A DNA stretch of 27,095 bases, taken from positions 1-27,095 of the forward strand of contig CALAUZ010000241.1 in the NCBI GenBank assembly GCA_937892105.1, read 5' to 3'. The notes under the pieces were generated by a model that ran no database searches, was not told the DNA's origin, and worked only from the letters and a program-made list of their open reading frames with translations. The position numbers and the translations under genes are program-made. Below, piece by piece: positions 22,901 to 27,095 of the stretch; position 1 is the stretch's first letter; each line of letters opens with the position of its first letter. The stretch comes from an uncultured Fretibacterium sp. Lineage in GTDB: Bacteria > Synergistota > Synergistia > Synergistales > Aminobacteriaceae.

Positions 22901-23209
22901 AAATTTTGGCTGAAGATTCATTCTTTATCATCCAATGAAGTCCACAAGAGACACATCTCTGACGTTTCTTGGACTATCTTAATTAGTTGTGTTATGGGTC
23001 ATAGACTTGGCTTCTGGAACATTCCTGCACTCTCAGACCCAGAAAAAACTGTAGATGAAAAAGTCGCTTGGATAAATCAATTCAATACCAGCAGTAAGAA
23101 ATTTACTACTTCAAGCTGGAAGAATTGCCGCCGTCCTGACAGAATAAGTCAAATGGTCAGCGAAGCCAATTGTCGTGAATTATTGGAACAGATGACCACA
23201 TTAATATAG
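19982..23209 (+). CDS. Family B DNA polymerase with 3'-5' exonuclease
   Basis: A 1075-residue replicative polymerase with AAAAGGAG before ATG 19982. After an unusual, low-complexity N-terminal ~130 residues, the exonuclease shows D-T-E (144-146), F-G-S-A-D-L (Asp 293) and Y-A-I-N-D (Asp 407). The polymerase domain has motif A D-L-Q-N-A-Y-P-T-S (524 onward), motif B K-V-A-I-N-S-I-Y-G (674 onward) and motif C T-T-D-G-F (744-748). Motif C normally reads D-T-D-S; the first Asp is Thr here and the second, more critical one (746) stays. About 330 residues follow. The type resembles DNA_pol_B_2 enzymes of viruses and plasmids, many protein-primed, but this replicon is circular and I see no terminal protein. 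Confidence 0.88.
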   Translation: MIQFLSSTAIINELDRENSSARKKLLSEGWQENKMRAETYCASKSGHEEARVFTRTISLDVKYPEYFARRPVNNVQKNAMLNNNVSNNPSDTKALDTGSKSTIGPDENNSRPHDNELSCIHSMLDLPSVKAMRSNRDSLVIALDTEFFYSEKDRLILSYQFAFYDLNNHNVVHQCVFFPAVKKRLPFWRMISWILTRYNLCEAYDFRLTRRWRATVKKGNVISHKTFKSPKEAYEASILDEEKELFFEQFDENSPFRSKNRGQDCGYFNDYSDFHKTGIIKDITLICHFGSADLSTFEIPHYDYDNETDKKDILDVLAKCSYVQGGLVSISPSYEHPKVIKKWWKFYPIRFYVRDTMCFAPAGQKSLKNLGESISVHKLELPYEAINHMDKYFSVDPVNYIEYAINDSVICLLYSSELWGVNKHMEITATSGAAKASLPVIKNHFGVFYDKDLDLHYRGLQKKSTGKRLTSTPDGPKGFTEDTYYEPVSDDASLIINAAANAYAGGFNGCLGARYVNSLTHDFDLQNAYPTSMSCITDPDWGNYKSLISNTIEKRLLTLQDFNSPYDLMFGDIDFEFPDNVLFPCIPVNVNGSVIFPRTSKGLTKCYASAPEIYLALHLGAKITARRVYIASKKIMPDGSPSRCLYKVCEQFVHDRNLAKSKWGSTSFEQSFLKVAINSIYGKTAQNIKPKSSWNAARAEMEDIGWSSLTSPVHACLTTSGIRAILNAAMNQLSNLGYKCYSVTTDGFITDAALDVLNNLDLYGFSEYFREARMRLTGSRDMWEEKHTNTSFLNISTRGNVSQDLANDDKKAGVCAHNGLRPFFIDPDDGEVIMQTNGALDRYVTMTAVAQRTGRVCSPEKRFTGFKELSYHGIRLEKRKDFTLKHGKRNLRMDYDIKRKPLESSFEQVFFTIKGVTEEVSVKGSLKKITVPDVHNCEWMNFDSIPYDSVAEYEAYRRIYDNIDCLRTKADWDKFWLKIHSLSSNEVHKRHISDVSWTILISCVMGHRLGFWNIPALSDPEKTVDEKVAWINQFNTSSKKFTTSSWKNCRRPDRISQMVSEANCRELLEQMTTLI

Positions 23210-23259
23210 TGTGTACTAGGGTATAATATCGTAATTACAATTTAGGAGGATTTCTGATT

Positions 23260-24252
23260 ATGCCAAAAGATATGTCGTCTGTACGTTACTCACGGCTGCT
23301 GAAAATAATAGCTTTATTTCAATCAAAGAAAAAAGTCTCACGAAAAGAACTCGAACTCATCGGTGAATATAACGTCAAAAATAACGTCGAAAAATATCAC
23401 CAGAACAGGACATTACAGAATGATCTCGACTTCCTAAGAGATCAAGGAGCTGAGATCGAATATAACAGACAAGAAAAATTATACGTCCTGAAAAACGATG
23501 AAATCTTTATCATAAATATAAAAATTACAAAAAGTGAAATCGAAGCTCTAAGTGCCGGACTCAAAATGGTCAGTCATTTTTTACCACACTTGAACTCTGA
23601 AGCTCATTCTTTATGGGAAAAACTTGGAATTTACGTACCGCATAATCTTGCAAAAATCGGAGACACTCTGGCGACTTCTACCGTTATCGCTATTCCTGTC
23701 GCTCCTGTCAAACCTGATATTTTTAGCATTCTCATTGAGGCCAAGTACAAAAAATCTGCTGTCAATATTCGTTACCTATCTCCGAATAAAGAACCAAGAG
23801 ATTGGAGCTTATCACCTTACGATTTTTATTTCAGAGGTAATGCTTGGTACATGATCTCTTTCAATCACAAACATAAAGCCTTATCTATTCACCGAATCAG
23901 CAGGATTATTAAAGCCGAATTTTCATCAGATAATTACGTCCCAGCTGAAGAAGGCGGTTTTTCGGATGATTTCACTTCCACCGCTTGGCACATTACTCCG
24001 GGACGCGAAAAACATTTCTTCAAAGTTCAACTCTTTGAAAACCTCGCTAGTTCCATGCTCGAAATTAAATGGCATCCTACTCAGAAAACTGAAAAACTCC
24101 CAGACGGGAGCGTCATTCTTACAGCGGAAGTTCCTAATCTTGATGAAGTCGCTAAATGGTGTCTGGCTGGTGCTCCCAACGTAAGAATAATAGAACCCGA
24201 AGAGCTAAAAGCGAAAGTTAAAGAATTTGCTCTACCTTTAATTCAAAATTAA
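23260..24252 (+). CDS. WYL-domain transcription regulator
   Basis: A 330-residue protein with TTAGGAGGA before ATG 23260. The N-terminal ~85 residues form a winged helix-turn-helix (Y-S-R-L-L-K-I-I-A-L-F ... R-T-L-Q-N-D-L-D-F-L-R). The WYL domain lies at ~165-225: V-N-I-R-Y, W-S-L-S-P-Y-D-F-Y-F-R-G-N-A-W-Y-M-I-S-F, I-H-R-I-S-R-I. The C-terminal part (V-A-K-W-C-L) matches the WCX oligomerisation region. Such proteins sense nucleic acid or nucleotide ligands and many control phage-defence genes (BrxR, CapW). It follows polB by 50 bases, with a TATAAT in the gap, and its stop overlaps that of the convergent LRR gene (TTAA), so it may regulate the RtcB-LRR operon. Confidence 0.87.
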   Translation: MPKDMSSVRYSRLLKIIALFQSKKKVSRKELELIGEYNVKNNVEKYHQNRTLQNDLDFLRDQGAEIEYNRQEKLYVLKNDEIFIINIKITKSEIEALSAGLKMVSHFLPHLNSEAHSLWEKLGIYVPHNLAKIGDTLATSTVIAIPVAPVKPDIFSILIEAKYKKSAVNIRYLSPNKEPRDWSLSPYDFYFRGNAWYMISFNHKHKALSIHRISRIIKAEFSSDNYVPAEEGGFSDDFTSTAWHITPGREKHFFKVQLFENLASSMLEIKWHPTQKTEKLPDGSVILTAEVPNLDEVAKWCLAGAPNVRIIEPEELKAKVKEFALPLIQN

Positions 24253-25619
24253 AAGTAATCCCAATCAATTTCTACAAGCGGTTTTTTATCTATGCCATCA
24301 GGAATCATTATATTTTCAACGCTGAGCTTCTGACACCATTGAAAAGCCCCGTATCCTATATTTTCAACAGAAGGTGCTTTTACAATTTCAAGCGAATCAC
24401 AATCTGAAAAGGCGTGTTCCTCTATGGTCTTAACTAAGGGGATATCGACGCTTTTTAGATTTCTGCACTGATTAAAAGCCAAAACACCGATAGATTTTAG
24501 GTTAGGAGCGGATAATTCGATAATCCCTGTACATGAATAAAAAACATTGTTATTAACTTTTTCGAGTTCGGGAAGTACAGAAGGCAACTGAAGTTTTGAA
24601 CAACAATAAAACGCTCCTGTATGTAGATTTTTCACATGAGAAATATTTATCTCCCTAAGCTCAGAACAATTTTCAAAAGCCTCAAATTTTATTTCTATCA
24701 GTCTAGGTGAGATTACTTTTTCAAGTTTTACACACTTAATAAATGCCCGCTTATCAATACGTTCAAGCAATGGCGCATTGATTTCTTTTAGATTTGCACA
24801 ATGAGCAAACGCAGATCTTTCAATGTATCTTACGTTGTTCATGCTGACATATCTAAGCTGTATGCATTCAAAAAAGGTCTCCTGTAACCATTCTTGAATC
24901 AGTGGAGCATTTACGTTTTTCAGACGAAAACATTTACTGAAAGCAGAGATACCAACATTCTTAACATCTGAGAAATCAATTTCTTCAAGACTGCAACATT
25001 TTTCAAAAGTCCTCAAGCCTATTCTTTCAACCATTGGCGCATGGATATCAGACAGGTCAAGACAATTTTCAAATGCTTCATCTCCAATTTCTTTAACTGC
25101 TGGCAAATATGCCTTCCTCAAATTAAAGCAATTTCTGAAAACTTGCGTACTCAAGTAATATACTTCAGGAAAACTAATCTCCTGTAATCCTTCACAATCT
25201 TCAAACGCATTACTTGCTACATATTTCGCTATAGGGGAATAAAATTTTTTCAATCTTTTACAGCCTGTAAGAGCGTTATTACCAATAACGACCAATGAAG
25301 GCACATAAACTTCTTCAAGCTCAGTACAATTCAAAAACATGTACCACGCCAGCATGCCCAAGTCGTAAGATGAAAAAGAAATAATGTTTCTTCCAAAAAC
25401 ATTTTCTTCCGGTTGTTCCATACTTTGAGGATTTGTCGGTATAATTCTCTCAAAAACAAGATTATAAGGCTTATCAAAATTTTTGAAAAAGGCTCTCAAT
25501 TCTTCCGGTGTTACGAAACTAAAAAGCCCCTTTTCGCCTTCAAGTATAATCGTATCTCCGGCCTGATATAAAGGAACTTTCACATTCCAAAATTCTTTGA
25601 AAGAAACTCTTATATCCAA
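24249..25619 (-). CDS. Leucine-rich-repeat protein, BspA/LRR_5 type, cytoplasmic
   Basis: A 456-residue protein with a TTG start at 25619, supported by GGGAAGG five bases upstream. After ~100 N-terminal residues it consists of about fifteen repeats of ~22-23 residues with the pattern A-F-x-x-C-x-x-L-x-x-I-x-x-P-x-(V/L)-x-x-I-G, ending M-I-P-D-G-I-D-K-K-P-L. Most BspA-like proteins are secreted, but there is no signal peptide or anchor here, so it should act inside the cell as a binding scaffold. It is the last gene of the OrfA-rtcB operon, 65 bases after the ankyrin gene. Regular Cys in each repeat suggests a reducing location. Confidence 0.87.
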   Translation of the reverse strand: MDIRVSFKEFWNVKVPLYQAGDTIILEGEKGLFSFVTPEELRAFFKNFDKPYNLVFERIIPTNPQSMEQPEENVFGRNIISFSSYDLGMLAWYMFLNCTELEEVYVPSLVVIGNNALTGCKRLKKFYSPIAKYVASNAFEDCEGLQEISFPEVYYLSTQVFRNCFNLRKAYLPAVKEIGDEAFENCLDLSDIHAPMVERIGLRTFEKCCSLEEIDFSDVKNVGISAFSKCFRLKNVNAPLIQEWLQETFFECIQLRYVSMNNVRYIERSAFAHCANLKEINAPLLERIDKRAFIKCVKLEKVISPRLIEIKFEAFENCSELREINISHVKNLHTGAFYCCSKLQLPSVLPELEKVNNNVFYSCTGIIELSAPNLKSIGVLAFNQCRNLKSVDIPLVKTIEEHAFSDCDSLEIVKAPSVENIGYGAFQWCQKLSVENIMIPDGIDKKPLVEIDWDYF

Positions 25620-25684
25620 AATAACCTTCCCTTTTTAATTCTAAAATTCTGGAGAAAACAATTAACACTGTTATTCACTATATA

Positions 25685-26866
25685 TTAATCCCAACCCCAA
25701 TCGCAGTAGTCGTAGTCGTATTCTTCGATTTCTTTGTTAATGTTATAAAATCTTGCTCCGGCTCGCAGAAGAACACCTATAAATTTATTCTTCCTTTGTT
25801 TTCGAGAATGGAGATAAGGGATAAAAGCAAATCCCATAGGAGGAATCTTATAATCATTCTTATCGTCATTAACATTAGCCCCAGCTTGTATAAGAATTTT
25901 AATCATTTTCTCTGGTTGGAAATAATAATTATGATATACGCGATAACGACATAAGTAATGCCCATAATCAAAATAATCAGGAGAATTATAATTCTCTATG
26001 GAAACTATGTGATGTAACGCCGTATAATTATTCTCATCTCTCATGTTAACATCTGCACCATTTTTTAGCATTAACCGCAAAGCTTCAGGCGATACAGCGT
26101 GCCACAAAGCTTTTTTACGTGAGCCATGCTTAGGTAATAGCGGACCTTTATAAAAAACATCTTCGTATTCAGAATAATATTCCGAATAATAACCATACTT
26201 TGCTACAATTTTATCAAGCCACTCAGGGTGCATTTTCATATCATCCGGGGTAAATGAAGTACCTCCTATTAAACCAACAAAATACTCAAATCTGTCCTCA
26301 TAATATCTTGTAGCAATAGAATTATCAATCTTACAGCTAAATTCACACAGAGATAATGTTTCATCATTCATATCAGAACCGGGTATACGAAAATTGAAAT
26401 CTCTGAGAACTTTTACCAATTCAGAGCCGACATCAAGACGCCTCTTCAAAATAAATAATGCCTCCTGATCTTTCTCTGAAAAATCTTTAATGTGCTCCAT
26501 TTCTGGTAATAAATTTTTCTGCATATACCAACGCGGACAATTAAGGTAAAGATAACGCAGATCTGCTCCGTTCTCAAGAAGCGTTCTAAGACTTCGAGGT
26601 TTTCTATACATTAACGAACAACTAAGAGATGACTGGCTTATTATATCTTCCGGATTTGTATCAATAAAACCATATATCAAATTAGGATTAGCACCTTTTT
26701 CAATACAAACTTTTATCAATTCAGCCATCTCATTCTTAATAGCATATTCAAACACTTTATTCAATTCATTAGGAGGTATTAATGCAAAGAACCTTATAAT
26801 CTCATCTTCTGATAACTTCTCCCAATTCATATTTTTTATTTTTGCCCTACTATCAAATCTATTCAT
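25685..26866 (-). CDS. Ankyrin-repeat protein
   Basis: A 393-residue protein. I use ATG 26866, which overlaps the OrfA-prime stop by several bases (translational coupling); an ATG 12 codons later is possible, and neither has a clear binding site. Ankyrin units are visible as L-I-K-V-C-I-E-K-G-A-N-P-N, L-R-T-L-L-E-N-G-A-D-L, A-L-R-L-M-L-K-N-G-A-D-V-N-M-R-D-E-N-N-Y-T-A-L-H-H, M-I-K-I-L-I-Q-A-G-A-N-V-N and F-I-G-V-L-L-R-A-G-A-R. A central region (~140-240) has no clear repeats. The tail is Tyr/Asp/Trp-rich (E-Y-D-Y-D-Y-C-D-W-G-W-D). It probably binds a protein partner; no enzyme domain is seen. Confidence 0.82.
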   Translation of the reverse strand: MNRFDSRAKIKNMNWEKLSEDEIIRFFALIPPNELNKVFEYAIKNEMAELIKVCIEKGANPNLIYGFIDTNPEDIISQSSLSCSLMYRKPRSLRTLLENGADLRYLYLNCPRWYMQKNLLPEMEHIKDFSEKDQEALFILKRRLDVGSELVKVLRDFNFRIPGSDMNDETLSLCEFSCKIDNSIATRYYEDRFEYFVGLIGGTSFTPDDMKMHPEWLDKIVAKYGYYSEYYSEYEDVFYKGPLLPKHGSRKKALWHAVSPEALRLMLKNGADVNMRDENNYTALHHIVSIENYNSPDYFDYGHYLCRYRVYHNYYFQPEKMIKILIQAGANVNDDKNDYKIPPMGFAFIPYLHSRKQRKNKFIGVLLRAGARFYNINKEIEEYDYDYCDWGWD

Positions 26867-27095
26867 AATCAAAAAAATTACGCTCATCAAGGCGTTTCAA
26901 AATTGCTACCAAAATATTTTTGTCTTTACGAGGAACAACTCTAATTGTTGTTTTTCTGATTATTTCAAGCCCACTGCCATTCAAAGCATAATAATATAAC
27001 GGCCATTTATCCGAATTTTCGACGTAATCAAGACGAAACGCTATATTACTATTAGGAACATCAGGTATTGTCCCATATCCCATAATATCAAGGTC
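26859..27095 (-). CDS. OrfA-prime, C-terminal part (continues at window start)
   Basis: This is the 3' part of the junction-crossing gene; 27041-27095 duplicates 1-55. It matches OrfA from the G-Y-G-T-I-P segment to L-x-E-R-N-F-F, including the identical W-P-L-Y-Y-Y-A-L-N-G-S-G-L-E-I-I-R-K-T-T. It then ends at TAG after F-F-D-Y-E, lacking the last ~16 residues of OrfA. The stop overlaps the ankyrin ATG. The shortened tail may mean specialisation of the copy. Confidence 0.8.
   Translation of the reverse strand, partial: DLDIMGYGTIPDVPNSNIAFRLDYVENSDKWPLYYYALNGSGLEIIRKTTIRVVPRKDKNILVAILKRLDERNFFDYE
27041..27095. repeat. Terminal overlap showing circularity, right copy
   Basis: Identical to bases 1-55 and best treated as the same DNA counted twice. 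Its right end coincides with the end of a 23-base identity shared with the OrfA paralogue (33-55 and 1625-1647), which may explain why the assembler cut the circle here. Confidence 0.88.

Noticed and set aside
24249..25619. LRR protein as a surface adhesin, as in BspA
   Set aside because: There is no signal peptide, transmembrane segment or cell-wall anchor.
1..27095. Element as an intact phage or conjugative plasmid
   Set aside because: No structural, packaging, lysis, relaxase or secretion genes are recognisable, though some unknown genes remain.

Overview
The window reads as one complete circular replicon of about 27,040 bp. Bases 1-55 are repeated exactly at 27041-27095. When the overlap is collapsed, a gene that runs off both ends closes in frame and aligns with a paralogue at 1366-1731. 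The sequence is AT-rich by eye, genes have strong GGAG-type ribosome binding sites, and ATG, GTG and TTG starts are all used, which suggests a Bacillota host (a gut or rumen Clostridia or Negativicutes is a guess). I see no terminase, portal, capsid, tail, lysis, relaxase or type IV secretion gene, so I read it as a plasmid carrying virus-like replication and recombination genes.

Layout. (1) 8107 down to 3437, minus strand: replication block. A tandem ribbon-helix-helix protein, an unknown helical protein and a winged-helix Rep initiator are followed by an origin-like stretch with hairpins and three 21-bp iterons, then a primase-helicase fusion. (2) 11178 to 8252, minus: operon with a metal-lacking peptidase paralogue, an intact peptidase of the same family, a 44-residue protein and an ADP-ribosylglycohydrolase with an extra C-terminal domain. 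A ribbon-helix-helix regulator is divergent from it. (3) 15774 to 11518, minus: RecE-like exonuclease, RecT-like annealing protein, four unknown small proteins and a frameshifted ArdC antirestriction protein. (4) 18969 to 16166, minus: ParB without ParA, an Rpn/PD-(D/E)XK protein and a serine resolvase. (5) 19203 to 24252, plus: DUF2815-like SSB, family B DNA polymerase and a WYL regulator. (6) 1731 down through the junction to 24249, minus: small protein OrfA, an RtcB RNA ligase split by an in-frame TAG, a second OrfA copy, an ankyrin protein and a leucine-rich-repeat protein. (7) 1915-3301, plus: a protein with uracil-DNA-glycosylase-like motifs overlapping a frameshifted partner.

How it may work together: Rep and iterons would start replication; the primase-helicase, PolB and SSB form a largely self-supplied replisome; RecE/RecT handle recombination; ParB and the resolvase aid stability; ArdC may protect incoming DNA. 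Blocks 2 and 6 are accessory cassettes of unknown purpose and are the best candidates for something undescribed. The promoters of block 2 and of the 1915 gene share a palindrome (TTACT-N3-AGTAA), which hints at common regulation. Three genes are interrupted: rtcB by TAG, and ardC and the 2850 gene by -1 shifts at similar A-AAT-TTN sites.
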